Shown: positions 35,601 through 47,912 of the stretch, piece after piece
How the letters are laid out: each line of letters starts with the position of its first letter
Numbering within the stretch: position 1 is the stretch's first letter
Assembly (NCBI GenBank): GCA_006535965.1
Contig: QEAR01000082.1
Location: forward strand, 1 to 64,000
Reading direction: 5' to 3'
Source: Spizellomyces sp. 'palustris'
Lineage: Eukaryota > Chytridiomycota > Chytridiomycetes > Spizellomycetales > Spizellomycetaceae
DNA length: 64,000 bases
The notes under the pieces: generated by a model
The model's input: only the letters and a program-made list of their open reading frames with translations
Databases searched by the model: none
Told to the model about the DNA's origin: nothing
Position numbers and translations under genes: made by a program

Positions 35601-38600
35601 TTTGCCGTTTACTGAATCCGAATACCGACTCTGGGAGGATCATTGGGTCTATTCAGCAGAGCGGTTACAGCAGTGGGATCTCTTGACCGACTTGTCGAAA
35701 CAGGAGGCCAATGCAGAATTATTTTTGGAATGCGCATGGCGACTCTCTGACTGGACCAGTGAACGCGAATCGCTGCAGACTGCGTTAGAATCCATGCAAG
35801 ATAGCCCTCGACGGAAAGTCTTTCAGTCCTTCAGTTTACTGTTAAGATACCAGGAAGGACCTGAACGCCAAGCGGAATTCCATAAGCTCTGCGACGAAGG
35901 GGTACAAAGCAGCTTAAAGCGCTGGTTCATCCTTCCGAAACAAGGACTGAATGCCCATATACCTCTATTGCATACCTTCCAGCAGTTTGTGGAATTACAT
36001 GAGGGAGCTCAGATACAACAGATCCTCAATACGACTACAGTGGTGAACATACAAGACAAGCAACAGGAACTGAAAGGAATCTTCACCACTTGGCGAGATC
36101 GACTTCCGAACATGTGGGATGACATTACTTTGTGGAGTGATATCGTTGCTTGGCGTCAGCACGTGTTTCAGATAGTGAACAAGGCATACCTTCCACTGAT
36201 TCCTCAGCTTAATGTGCAACACAATGGGAATGGTGTGAGAGATAATCCGAGCTCTGTGGCGTTTCGCGGATATCATGAAACGGCATGGACCATCAACCGA
36301 TTTGCTCACGTTGCTCGGAAACATCAGTTGATCGATGTCTGCAACGACTCGCTGAGCAAAATTTACACACTGCCAAACATTGAGATTCATGAGGCGTTCT
36401 TCAAATTGCGCGAGCAAGCTAAAAGCTATTTCGTGAATGCCACCGATTACGCTACTGGTCTTGATGTGATCAACAATACGAATCTGCTGTACTTCAATCC
36501 CCAGCAAAAGGCAGAATTCTTTGCCTTGAAGGGCATCTTCTTTGCAAAATTGAACCTTCATGACGATGCAGAGAAAGCGTTCTCTTCCTCTATTCAACTT
36601 GAGACGACATTAGCGAAAGGTTGGGCTGCCTTTGCCCAGTATAACGATCGTATGTTCAAAGAACGACCTACGGAGATCAAATATGGTGCTGGGGCCATGA
36701 ACTGCTACTTGCAGGCTGCCGGGATTTATCAGAATGCCCGGTCACGAAAGTTCTTGGCACGGATATTATGGCTACTGAGCTTGGATGATAATGAGAATAC
36801 AATTGCCAACGCATTCGACGAGTACAAGGGTGATGTTCCGATCTGGTATTGGATTACGTTTATACCACAGCTTTTGGCTGCCCTGTCGAACAAAGAAGCT
36901 TCCCAAGCGAAGGAGATACTCAAGAAGATTGCGAAGCAGTACCCGCAGGTATGATATTCTATGCTCAAGGCGTAGAATCTGCTGAATATTGTAGCATACT
37001 CACTTACAATCATTTCTGTAGGCTCTCTATTTTCAGTTGCGGACAGCACGCGATGACTACTTGATATCAAAAAAGCAGGCAGCATCTACCACATCTGCTG
37101 GTGCACCCCGCCAACCGGATCAGCCTCCCCAGACTCCAACCACTACTGAAGCCCAGGGGCCACAACAAGGTGATGCGCCGTCCGCACAGTCCACGAATGG
37201 AACTTCAGGCGTGACCCAGCGAAGGTACACACCCTGGGAGCATCTCGAGGAAGTCAATGCCGTTGTCAAGACTGCATTCCCACTTCTTGCCCTGTCTATG
37301 GAAACGATGCTGGACCAGATCATGCAAAGATTAAAACCGACCACTGATGAGGACATCTACCGGTTAATAGTTGCCCTGCTCAATGACGGTGTTCAGATGT
37401 TTTTGCAGCAACTTTCTCGCGATGCGGGAGATCAAGGGGGAGCTTTGTCTCCCGCTACGGAGGTGAATCTGTTGCGATTTGCTGAAAGCATGTACCCGAA
37501 CCACATCAAATACAAGGCGGCATTTGAGCAAGATTTCATTAAAAGTAAGCCGAACCTTGCACAGCTTGTGGAGCGGTTTAGAGAGTGGCGGGACAAGTTG
37601 GAAATCTTGCTTGACAGCCGCCCACGACGACAACATCTCGAGCACTTCAGTCACTGGCTTGTAGAATTCGAGTATCAGAAATTTGAGGATATTGAAGTAC
37701 CTGGACAGTACTTCTTGATGAAGGACAATAACAAAGACTTTGTGCGCATCGACCGTTTTGAACCGGAAGTCGATTTGATACGTGGCTACCTTGCCTGTCA
37801 CCGCCGCTTTACTATTCGGGGCCACGATGGAACTTTCCATCCGTTCAGCGTCCAGCATCCGGCTGCAAGACATTGCCGTCGGGAGGAACGGATCATCCAG
37901 CTCTTCCGCATTCTCAACAGCGTCATGGAACGACGGAGAGAAAGCCGACGACGAAATCTCTCCTTCCACCTTCCCATTATCGTACCGCTTGCACCTACTG
38001 TCCGACTTGTGCAGGATGATCCTAGTTACATCACGTTGCAAGAAATTTGGGAAGATTACTGTGCCCAGACAGGACAGCACAAGGATGACCCGATTATGTT
38101 TTACATCAACCGCATGCGCGACGTATATGCATCTGAGGAGTTTGCTAAGCGCGGGGTGAGTACTTTGTCGTGTTCAGGTAATCGGACATAGTACCTAATC
38201 TTCGGTCTCAAGAAACTGGATAAAGTTGAGATGCTAAATTTGAAAGCTGAACTTCTGGAGGACATTGCGTCGAAGTTCATGCCGGACAATATCTTGACAA
38301 AGGTGATATCATATACATATGGACCCTCTTACCGTGCGTCGTTAAAACCCTCTTTGTACTAGTTCATCACGAAGTCCCTGGCATCGTATGGAGAGTTGTG
38401 GACCATGCGAAAGCACTTTACCCAGTCATTGGCAGCGGTGACGTTCATGACGCATGTGATGAGCGTTGGACAGAGAACACCTCACAAGTTCCACATCTCT
38501 CGTCGTTCTGGCAGCATATGGGCATCGGACCTGTTACCAAGTGAGTCCTCGGTTTCGCTTTTCGCTGCGGTGGTGACAAAGCGTCTTAACGTGGTTTTGT

Positions 38601-39167
38601 AAGGTTTGTCAACTACCACATATTTATTTTCAAATGGGGAGCCCGTACCGTTCCGGTTTACGCCCAACATACAAACCTTCCTAACGCCCATTGGCGTGGA
38701 AGGCGTCTTTGCATCTTCCCTTCAAGCTATCGGTCGTGCATTGACAGAACCAGATGTATGTATCCCAGCGTCCAAGGCAGAGGAAATGCATGAGGAACTC
38801 ACCAAACTGTTATATGTAGTATGAGCTGGAAGACTATCTTAGTATCTTTGTCCGTGACGAATTAGTAACGTGGCAAAACATTGCTCGCAAGCCACCATTA
38901 CAGGAGACCCAACTCAGGGAGTTCGTTACGCAAAATGTGGACCTTGTTCTTAAGCGGACTCACGGCATCGCGTGCAGAGCAGAGAGAGAGCGGGTAGGGC
39001 AAATACGTTAACTGACCTTGTTATTGCCATATGCTGATTAGCGTCCCATCTTTCAGGGCATCGAGCGCTGTGAGCCGGCAAATCAAACCATTTTAGACTT
39101 GATATCCAACGCCGTTAATCCGCATAAGCTTTGCCAGATGGATGTCTCTTATATGGCGCGACTTTGA
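26668..39167 (+). CDS. TRA1: Tra1/TRRAP, PIKK-family pseudokinase scaffold of SAGA and NuA4
   Basis: This giant nuclear scaffold binds activators and recruits histone acetyltransferases. Exon 1 (26668-26676) gives MSQ, and exons at 26746-26788, 26879-26911 and 26972-27129 give [15 protein letters not shown] and AFISNSPVQ, then [15 protein letters not shown], the typical Tra1 start. HEAT repeats fill the first two thirds, with long exons 28881-31574 and 31636-33429. The intron 33430-33518 restores frame into [18 protein letters not shown]. The FAT domain lies in the exon ending near 36948. The PIKK-like domain includes [20 protein letters not shown] and [20 protein letters not shown]. Catalytic motifs are absent: the segment that should hold the HRD-like loop reads [20 protein letters not shown], and the DFG position reads [11 protein letters not shown] short FATC end ([16 protein letters not shown]) closes it. 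There are at least fifteen introns, with small-exon boundaries after 38.1 kb approximate. Confidence 0.95.
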
Positions 39168-39277
39168 TGCACTAATTGTATAATGTGTAAATACGCTATA
39201 TGTATATTTTTTTACCTGTAGAATGGATGGAGATACTTCTAAAGATATTGATTTGTTTTACTGCGCTACAAATACGC

Positions 39278-40730
39278 CTATGCTAAGAGAATGTATTTAT
39301 GTAAATGTTGGGGAATTGCATCTAACAAGCCCTTGCTCTCCAACCACGCCTTGCTGAACAATCGTGATTGGTACCTGGCGGCACCGTCACAGATCATAGT
39401 TGCAATTCGTTTTCCAGGGCCTAGTTGCTGGGCCATCTTTGCCGCTGCCACAACGTTCAACGCCGAGCTAGCACCAATAAAAATGCCTTCCTCGTCCAAC
39501 AGACGATACACCATCTCGATCGTCTCCGCGTCTGGGATATGCACAGCATCGTCAATCAGCTCCCAGTCAGGAGCCAGATTGTCCGTAAGACGACCTTGGC
39601 CAATTCCCTCGGTAATGGAAGAGTCGCCCGTTCGCGTCAACTGACCCTCCTTTTTATATGCATACAATACGGAGCCTGGCGGGTCAGCAATAAACACCTT
39701 CACCTGGCCATCTGACTTTTCTTTCAGGTATCTTGCAGTACCAGCTAATGTGCCACCGGTTCCTGTGGCACATACGAAACCATCTAGGTTGCCGCCAGTT
39801 TGACGCCATATCTCGGGTCCAGTGGTCTCGATGTGCGCTTGTCGATTCGCCACCTATATATCAAAATCCAATTCTTAGTCATTTGCAAGGATCAATGCGA
39901 CAAGATTTCATGTTTCGTACATTATCAAATTGATTCGTCCACACAGCATTGGAAAGGGACTCTGCAAATGCTTTCGCTTGGTGATTGTAGTTGGCAGGGT
40001 CGGTAAAAGGTACAGCAGGAACTGGCCGAACATCGGCACCAAGCATCCGTAGAAGATCAATCTTTTCCTGAGATTGTGTGTTGGGCATATATCTGGAATT
40101 TAAGCGTGGTCTTAGCAACGTAGCATAGGAGTAATGAACAATTTCACTCACATTACGAGATTATATCCCTTTGACCGGCAAACGTGTGCCAACCCAATTC
40201 CTGTATTGCCTGCGGTTCCTTCTACAACAGTTCCTCCTGGTTTCAGAAGCCCCAGTCCTTCGGCGTTCTTTACAACGTACAAAGCTGCACGATCCTTGAC
40301 AGATCCCCCTGCAGACATTTCGCCTCAATTTAGCACAAGTAGGCAGGCAAAGTAGCCTTTCCGCTTAAGTCCACCTACCAGGATTCATCCATTCAGCTTT
40401 TCCCAGTATGTCGCAACCCGTCTGTTCACTAAGTTTACTGAGGCGGATTAACGGCGTGTTCCCAATCGCGCCGACGAGGCCACGAACCACCGTCGCATCG
40501 GTGCCCACAACAGAATAGTTCCGACTAAACGGGCGCAGGGTTTGTGCCGCCAACAAATGTCTCATAGCTCTGTGCATGGCCAGGACTGTTCTCGATCGCT
40601 GCCGGTATGGCCCAAATGAATTACAATGTACCGCTGAGAACCTAGGGACAAATTGACCTGGAAGATGGGGCTGCGCCACGACTCGCGTCATCTTCCCGCG
40701 CCACAGGCGCCACAGACTCGCGTAAGTCAT
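39278..40730 (-). CDS. Cysteine synthase, mitochondrial type (PLP-dependent)
   Basis: This is an O-acetylserine (thiol)-lyase-fold enzyme making cysteine from O-acetylserine and sulphide. The basic, Arg-rich leader ([20 protein letters not shown]) suggests mitochondrial import. The body begins [20 protein letters not shown]. The PLP lysine lies in [19 protein letters not shown], created across an intron (CCTG/gtagg...tctgcag/GGGG). The substrate loop [13 protein letters not shown], the phosphate-binding [15 protein letters not shown] and TEGIGQGRL follow, ending [20 protein letters not shown]. The sequence pattern is closest to the fungal mitochondrial cysteine synthase 2 / Mcy1-type group, which carries this C-terminal WLESKGL element; the precise substrate is not provable here. 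About four exons are present. Its stop lies 110 bp from the convergent Tra1 stop. Confidence 0.9.
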
Positions 40731-40891
40731 CGACGACAGCGCGATGGACGACGCGCTCAGGCTCCCTCCGCAGGTTCCTCAAACGGGCGCACCAAAAGAT
40801 CACATCATACTCATCATCTCATCTTTACTTTCCACTGTTGTCCAAGTTCCATAAATCATTATTGTGTTGGTTATGTACACATCGTTCCGCA

Positions 40892-43800
40892 TTACGATCG
40901 TATATTATCATTGCCGTTGCCATGCCCAGGCGTTGCGGGGGTGGGTCCCCCCTGTATCTTTGATAAGTAACCGTTCCGCTTGCAGTACTCCTTCACATAG
41001 ATCTTGATTTTACTCTTCTTATGCTCCGAAAGTTCATTATTGTCGTTCACACTATGCGTTCTTCTCTCTTTGTCGACTAGTGCCTTTGTTACCTAAGAAA
41101 TAGTCGAGGCTCAGCAAAATAAAAGCAGTGCTGCAAATAGCATCAAGACCCCTACAGCTCGTGCCAAATCCTTGAATTTTTCGGACGGAATTTTGTATTT
41201 CGACATCTGCTTGACAACAAAATTACCGATCTAGAAGTAGTACAGTGTACTTTAGACTACGAATGTAATTGTGCGCGCGAGGCACTCAAGACTTACCTCT
41301 ACTTTGAGCTTCTTCGGAAAATCTGACGTACTTGATGTTGAGTGACTAACCCGTTTCTCCTTGTGAGGTGACGGCTTTTCTGGTGACAGCTTTTCTAGTG
41401 ACATCTGCACCGCGTTGGCTTCTTCCACAACCGCCCTGATTGCGGATTCCGATACACCAGGTAATATGGAGGGTAACGTCGCGATTTCATCATTAACGGG
41501 TTCACCGGACTCAGAAGGAAACTCCCACTGAGCTTCCCGTGTATTGACATTATAATAGTAAACGGCACCATCCTCTGTGCGTGTCGCTTTCCAACCTAGT
41601 GGTAGTGGGCGATCTGCTTGCGACGGACGCCTGGGGGTGTGCTCAAGCTCGCTGGAGTATGTGGTCCTGTGATCCGGATATGGCGCGTGCCCATATCGAG
41701 GGCTGCCAGATCCCGACAAATTATGGGAAGGAACAGCTGAGCGAGGGTACGGTCGCTGAGCAGAGTAATCGCTATCATTATTTCCTGATCCACGACGCGA
41801 CCAGGGTGACCGTGTTTCATACTCGGCGTATTCCGGTGGGTACGCTCGAGATGCAAAATAGGAAGGTCGGTACATATCATACCGATTCCGACTATCGGAA
41901 CTAGAATATCGACGCTCTCCCTCGCGGTCATCGCTTCTTGAGCGCTTTGACCGCGGCGAATACGATTCACCTCTATCCCCATCGGGTTCATCATAGGAGC
42001 GTTTAGATCCACCATTTTGAGATGGAGAGTCTTGAGCGGTCGCCTCCATTGGCGCATCGCTGTCAGGTGGCTGTCCAAAGCAACTGTTACCATATGGAAG
42101 GATATGGCAAAGCTTGTTTTTCACTTACCGGAGGAATTCGTTTTGGGATTTTGTAGACACTTTGCAATGTAGACCAACTCTCAACAAGCTGCGAAAAGAC
42201 TTCAGCATTCAGCGTGGCCCTTAAAAAGCACGACAGCTGAATATCAGCTTTACCTCTTTGGCAACTGTAGATATTTCCAAATCGGGTAGCTCTGCTAGCT
42301 TGACTACACAATCTTCAACTTTCTCTGCGGTATTCTTAGATGCAATAGGAAGCATGCGCAATATACGTAACACCTGGTTCCAAGAGAAGCCTATTTAGTA
42401 ATGATGTCAAAAAAAGCTGTACACTGTGTCCCCGATCTAACCTGTAAACAAATTGCGGCATTTTTCCCTGTGTATTCGCGAAGACACATTTTGAGAACGG
42501 AGAGTCCATGTCCCCAGATAAAGCGCCGCTGCAAAGGAAGCGCGTTCGTGTTCTATCCATACGTGAAGTTATTCTCTTTTTATATAATAATACCACAGGA
42601 AGTGTTAATTAAACATACCTCGATTTTGCTAAGAAGCCGGATAATTCGCTTTGGTTTGGCCGCATGGCGAAACAAGGATCGTGTGACAACCTGAACATCT
42701 TCTGCGTTCTGTAGACATTCGGCCTCCTGCAAAGCACAATGTTTATGCTCTCGTACACTGTAAGCATGCACCTTCTTCATGACCAACCTGCCTGACCGCC
42801 TCCCCTTCATAGTCGCTGTCCTCGCCACCTCGCTTACGACGACGAGCAGCACGTGGCTTGCCTGTTTCTGAGCTTTCCATATCACTATCTCCTTCTGAAT
42901 CGCGAACAGAGGTACCGCTGAATAACTAGAAGGCTCTGAACATTGAAAGACGCAACAATCCTACCGTCATCAGAATTCATGACAATCTCTGCTTGCTTCC
43001 CCCCGATGTAGCCTTTGCAATTGGCGGAGCCACAAAAACATTCCTGTGCCTTTGCACTGCAATCCAAAAGTGAATTAGGTAAAATGAAGTAAACGTTGTG
43101 TGGGCCAATTGCCTTACCCATAACGTTCGAACTTATAGTCAAATGACAATTCGTCACCCACGTCAAGGTCACGTAGAGCGAAGATACCTATTCTCCAGTT
43201 TGACCCTACCACCCATTTATGTAACGCACAATTTGGGGAGCAGCTATGATTCATAAAACGAGACATATTGCCTTTCTTTGAGGCATCGATAAACTTCGCG
43301 GAACAAGGGGTTAGAGAACGTGGTTTATCGTATCTGATCTTCGTGAATGCACGGACGTACCTCATTTGCCTTCAGGCTCATGAAGTAAAAATGCTTTCGT
43401 CCCTGTTTATCATATTCTTGGATCCGTTTCTTAAACATTGCACCAGTGATAACTTCTCCGCAGTACTCTATTATGAAGGAGCCCCTACAAAACAGTAGTT
43501 TAGTCGAAGATGACCTGCGGTATCACCTTATCGAGGCTCCTCGCACATACCCGCGGATAGGCGCCGTAGCCCGAAGGCCGAAGCCCTTCTTCTCAGTTTC
43601 AAAGATTTCGATGGACGCGTAATGTCGGTTTTGGAATCTGAAATAACCGTTAAGGCGCCGTACTATCCGTAGAATTCGATACTTTCCGTACCAACCTTCG
43701 GTTCTGACAATATTGCCCGGCGGGGCATGTTTCTCCCATGCACTCTATAAAAAGCTCCTTGTTTATACAGTTCGACTCTTCACCGCAGGCTTGATGTCGC

Positions 43801-44252
43801 ATATTTTGGCCTGCCATTGTCGAGCACATTGAGATCTGGACATAAGGAACAAACCCAAACAAAACAGAACTGATGCATAGGTTGCACGCACCTGCTACAT
43901 ATCGACAATCGCAGATCATATATTCATCACTGGGAGTTTTCCCGTTTGCCCCTCCCTTGAACTCATTGGAAAGGATATGGGTGTACGTTTTGCTAACCTT
44001 CTCTGCAACGTCAGGCGTGGAGCAGGTTGGCTTATCACAGGATATCGGTTCGGGAGGGTCTTTCATATCACCATCCGCAAGCGTGGGCGAGGACACAATA
44101 CGCTCTCCCTCAATAACCACCGCTCTGTGCTCTTCCGGAGACCCTGTCATGTGCCAAGATAATCGTTCTTCCTTCACTACATGCTCCTTTTTGACCATCG
44201 ACCAAGACTCTACTACGGTTTCCGTTTTATGTTGCATGGGGTCCACCACCAT
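40892..44252 (-). CDS. SET2: Histone H3K36 methyltransferase Set2
   Basis: It co-transcriptionally methylates H3K36 while bound to phosphorylated RNA polymerase II. From the N-terminus: a charged leader, then an AWS zinc region formed across an intron (MICDCRYVAG to QNMRHQACGEESNCINKE, then CPAGQYCQNRR). The SET domain follows (FQNRHYASIEIFETEKKGFG, SFIIEYCGEVI, FIDASKKGNMSRFMNHSC, GDELSFDYKFERYG) with the NHSC and FDY catalytic motifs intact. A post-SET CxCx4C (ECFCGSANCKGYIGG) follows. A long linker leads to a WW domain (LPLGWKATRTEDGAVYYYN, EAQWEFPSE). Last is an SRI domain (FKDLARAVTKALVDKE, then LSEHKKSKIKIYVKEYCKRN) that binds the polymerase tail. All canonical Set2 modules are therefore present. 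About twelve introns interrupt it; the linker exons between 42.1 and 42.9 kb are approximate. Confidence 0.93.
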
Positions 44253-44897
44253 TATTAGAAAATCACCGTCCGCAGATTAGCGTTCACTTGAGACGTTCAG
44301 GTCAATCACTACGGCAATGTTGGAACACGAGATTATTGGAAGCTCAATTTTCAAGAACCGGACATGCAACTGAAGTCATAAAGCATACGTTTAGGATAGC
44401 CAGGTGATCCTGTTCCGCGAGCAAATTGCCCTTTTCGTGACAGGGCAGATCTCTGGACACCTTTCGACGAGCGCAGTAGATAAGGAAGGACAGATATCAA
44501 CAGCCTCTAGCGCCGGTTTAGAATATATGTACAAGCGGCGGATAGTGGGAACTTTGGCAAAGTGGGCTGTGGGTAGATTCGCTAACGAAGTCTCCGACGA
44601 CAGACTCGATACGTTGACCAAGAGACACCAGCCACAATTTCGTGGCTTGGCGTTGGAGCGTAAGCAGCTACCAGGTGTCTAGAAGTCAACAGTGGGGGCA
44701 TTTGGGCAATCGCCGACAATCCTGAGGTTTTCGAACGCACGAACATTGCTATCACCAACTTTCTGGCTTTCTATTTACTCGATTCTCCTTGTTTGACTGA
44801 ATTTTGAATACTTGCGCACCTTTTCATACGTGTACGAGCTTAATTTAACGGCTTACGATTTCCTTTACGTCCCCATTTCCCCACACATACAAGTACA
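44253..44897. other. Divergent promoter region of Set2 and Mob1
   Basis: This 645-bp region separates the start codons. It contains an open frame on the plus strand (44,404-44,682) with no recognisable similarity, most likely chance. Pyrimidine-rich sequence precedes the Mob1 start. Confidence 0.4.
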
Positions 44898-45681
44898 ATG
44901 AGCTTCTTTGGACTTAAAGGGGTAGGCTTCTGGGCCTGGTGATTGGCAGAGGGCTTTCTCGTATGCAGTTTTGAGGCACTTGTCCGAGAGAACGTGTTTT
45001 CACGATGCTTCTTCCAATCAGAACAAAACGTTTAAACCCAAGCGGAACATACCCGAAGGCACGAAACAATATCAATTGAAGAAGTATGCAGAGGCGACGC
45101 TTGGCTCCGGAAATCTTCGACTCGCAGTTGCTCTTCCAGAAGGTGAAGACTTGAACGAGTGGCTTGCAGTCAACACTGTTGACTTCTTCAACCAAATCAA
45201 CATGCTTTACGGCACTATCACGGAATTCTGTACGCCATCCGAATGCCCCGTTATGTCTGCTGGTCCAAAGTACGAATATCACTGGTGCGACGGCGTGCAG
45301 TTCAAAAAGCCAGTTAAAGTCTCTGCTCCCGAGTATGTTGATTACCTGATGACATGGGTGCAAGCCCAACTGGACGATGAAGCCATATTCCCTTCGAAAA
45401 TTGGTGTACCTTTTCCGAAAAGTTTCCCTTCAATTGTCAAAAACATCTTTAAACGACTGTTCCGAGTATATGCGCACATATATCACGCACACTTTCCGAA
45501 GATTGTGGCTTTGGGGGAAGAAGCACATCTGAATACCAGCTTCAAGCATTTTGTGTTTTTTGTGCAGGAGTTTGCTTTAATTGATAAGAAAGAGTTGGCG
45601 CCGCTGGAGGAGTTGATCAAAACGCTGACGAATGAAAATAGGGCGGCTCCCCCAACAGGTGCGGGAATCTTGGCTCAGTGA
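44898..45681 (+). CDS. MOB1: Mob1-type kinase activator
   Basis: This is the coactivator of NDR/LATS kinases in mitotic exit, septation and the Hippo-type pathway. Exon 1 (44898-44921) encodes MSFFGLKG and splices to 45022-45681, giving NKTFKPKRNIPEGTKQYQL; the total is 227 aa, a typical length. The fold's conserved segments are all visible: NEWLAVNTVDFFNQINMLYG, FCTPSECPVMSAGPKYEYHW (zinc cysteines), FPKSFPSIVKNIFKRLFRVY, AHIYHAHFPKI (zinc histidines), HLNTSFKHFVFFVQEFALID and the acidic-hydrophobic C-terminus. The assignment to Mob1 rather than Mob2 rests on the CPVMSAGPKYEYHW sequence. Confidence 0.96.
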
Positions 45682-46017
45682 ACCTGTCTTACCCTAGTAT
45701 TTTGGCATAAGAGTATAATGACAACAAATAAGGACAATAATGGAAAGCGTCTATATGGTCAAAAGAAATACTAGTTATACTGTGGTATTGCGACTTCGCC
45801 TCTCACAGTTTCGCTTCATTGTACGAGGATGCACAGCCGACAGTAGTATGCTCAAATGTCAGTTTCAGCAGGTCCAGAAGTTCATTCCTTCTGGTAGCGG
45901 ACTTCCGTGTATTGTCACCAATCACAAACAATTTCTACTTATTCCTGCTTCTTCAATGCAGCTGCAAATGAATGTATACTTTAGTACAGCCAATCGGCCT
46001 TCTCGCCAATCGAACCC

Positions 46018-46410
46018 CTAAATCTTACCAAGGCTGCCCTTCTTTGCAAACCGTTGGTTGCGAAGGAACTTGGGGTCAACTCCTCGGAGGGAAGGGTGAC
46101 GGTTGGCCTTTGGCTTCTTGATACCGTTGCGGTGAGCCTTACGGTTTTGGTTGTGGTTCGTGTGGTTCTGTGAACGAAGAGTAAATTAGCAGACGGTCCT
46201 TCAATTCCATTTCCTGGGCTGGCGTAGTATTCTCCATCTTTTCGTATCTGTGAGGCATAACACCCGATCTCCCAACCGTGCATCTATCCCAGCCTAAATC
46301 GCCCTGGCCACCAACCGGACTGATACGAACCTTTGACTTGGCCTAACATATAGAACTGCGTGAGCACGAAAGATCAGCCAACGGCAAGTATTATTTTTGG
46401 AACCTACCAT
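46018..46410 (-). CDS. RPL29: 60S ribosomal protein eL29 with microexons
   Basis: This is a small basic protein of the large ribosomal subunit. Three exons are needed. Exon 1 (46410-46408) supplies only the ATG. Exon 2 (46342-46331) is 12 nt and gives AKSK. Exon 3 (46167-46018) gives [20 protein letters not shown], then the conserved [16 protein letters not shown] and the stop. The product is about 54 aa, close to the family's usual length. Both introns have GT...AG ends, and phase is preserved through all three exons. The longest single frame over this locus is in a different frame and is not the protein. The gene is convergent with Mob1 (about 336 bp apart). Confidence 0.9.
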
Positions 46411-46496
46411 TGCTCCCGATAATCAGGCTTTACCCTAGTAATCGCAAAGGGATGATAATTTAGTTCATCATTCGTGCATGCCCAAGGTCATTTCAT

Positions 46497-46596
46497 TCCA
46501 TCCATCCATCCATCCAATACCTTCCTCGAAAAAGACCCACGGAGAACCAGAACCATCACACAATCCTCCTTTCCGCAACCTGGATGGATGGATGGA
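46497..46596. repeat. Inverted TCCA/TGGA microsatellites upstream of eL29
   Basis: Five copies of TCCA (46497-46516) and four of TGGA (46581-46596) face each other across 64 bp, so a 16-bp perfect stem could form. They lie 90-190 bp upstream of the eL29 start, within its probable promoter. Confidence 0.75.
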
Positions 46597-47229
46597 GAAA
46601 CATTTGAAAGTACCTTTTTAGAAACACGGGAATGAATGAACGATATTGTTGAGGACGGTCATCGCTCATGGCCATCGCTGGGTCTTCTCGAGCACCGTCC
46701 TCAATTGCCACGTGATCTAACTAAGCCTCTCAAGCTGACATCCGCGTTGGACCTCACAGGTAGTTACAGAGAATCATGGCTGGAATCATCTTGGAGGAAA
46801 AGATGGTACAAAATATTACAGACGGAGATTTCAGGATCACAATAATGCTATGTGGATACAAGTGTCGATGGGCCGAAGATGCAAACCCAGTATTCAACGT
46901 AAGAGAGGAACCTCCTAAGGCTAAAGAACCAGATATCCATTCTTATCCTTCACGCTACGGTGCACCCGGGACGGTCACGACTCCATAAGTTGCTGACATG
47001 GCTGTATTCCTTTTCAAAAATCTACCCTCACGTCTTCTTGGCATTGATGTAACATATACCAAGATCGAGCCTGTAGTCAAACCAGTTGAATCCCACAGGC
47101 AGAGACACACTCTTGATGAACCCATGCGATGCAGTTCCAAATATGTCACCTACGATCTTTTGCAGCCGTTTCTCGAATTTAGCCTTGTCCAGAGGAGGAT
47201 GGTTGCAAGTTTCCATATGGAGGTTTCAT

Positions 47230-47694
47230 GTCTCTGCAATGCGATACTGCGGTGTATAACCAAGATCGGAGATATACTTGGGGTTGAGCACCGTGAAGGT
47301 GCCTTGAGTAGTGGAGCCTTGAACGACGTGGATTGTGAGGCGAATGAGGGTGATAACTTCGTCTGAAAAACGTCCAGGGAGACGTTGTCATAGCGTCTTC
47401 CACAACATTCGCTGCACACTGCAAACTTCGCAGATGTACGACTTTGATGTAGATCATCATCGTACAGGCCTTGTCCCTTTTGTTGTCCGTATAGGGCACC
47501 AGGTTGAAGTGAGGATCAAAGTGACAGAGTCTGAGGTTGAAGTATTGACAGAACCGGTCCAACACATCCAACAACACCTCCTGCTTCCATTTGTTCTTCT
47601 TTTTAAAATAGTTAAGCCCCCGAATCTTAGGATATCCTCGATGCCGATGCTTGAAACCGCCCACGAAGGCCAGTATATAAATGAGGAGGCACAT
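47230..47694 (-). CDS. Unrecognised protein, two candidate exons
   Basis: I do not recognise this protein. A frame starting at Met 47694 reads GFKHRHRGYPKIRGLNYFKK and then VLDRFCQYFNLRLCHFDPHF and NLVPYTDNKRDKA. A candidate intron (gtacgatgat...gtttttcag) joins it in phase to YEVITLIRLTIHVVQGSTTQ and VLNPKYISDLGYTPQYRIAE, then a TGA. The joined product would be about 135 aa, mixed basic and hydrophobic, without a signal peptide. Beyond the stop, similar-looking sequence continues (KAKFEKRLQKIVGDIFGTAS), so a longer gene or a decayed one is possible. The intron is inferred from phase and motif only. Confidence 0.3.
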
Positions 47695-47899
47695 ATTTAA
47701 GACGGTAACGGGTCAATGGTTGCTGCTTGGACGAATGCGCCTGGCTTCGCTGTCCCTCTTTTTCACGCGCAATGTGCGGATGTAGGATAAACGACTCGAC
47801 AGAGAGCTACGATCCGTTCTAGTGCCCAATGTCAAGGGATTGATTCTTCGATATACTTGTTTTTGAAACCGGTCGTTATAGAAACTATCACTTGAACGA

Positions 47900-47912
47900 C
47901 CCCCCCCCCCCC
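47900..47912. repeat. Homopolymer run of 13 C
   Basis: A single uninterrupted C13 tract in non-coding sequence. It is useful as a caution about assembly accuracy nearby. Confidence 0.9.

Noticed and set aside
35995-38080. Minus-strand frames of 200 and 238 codons opposite Tra1
   Set aside because: They are shadows of the FAT and PIKK-like exons of Tra1, whose plus-strand translation matches the family throughout.
44404-44682. Plus-strand 92-codon gene between Set2 and Mob1
   Set aside because: No recognisable motif, an equally open antisense frame, and a position inside a divergent promoter; more likely chance.
45981-46283. 100-codon minus-strand frame over eL29 as a separate protein
   Set aside because: The conserved eL29 sequence lies in a different frame of the same strand, spliced from microexons, so this frame is a shadow.
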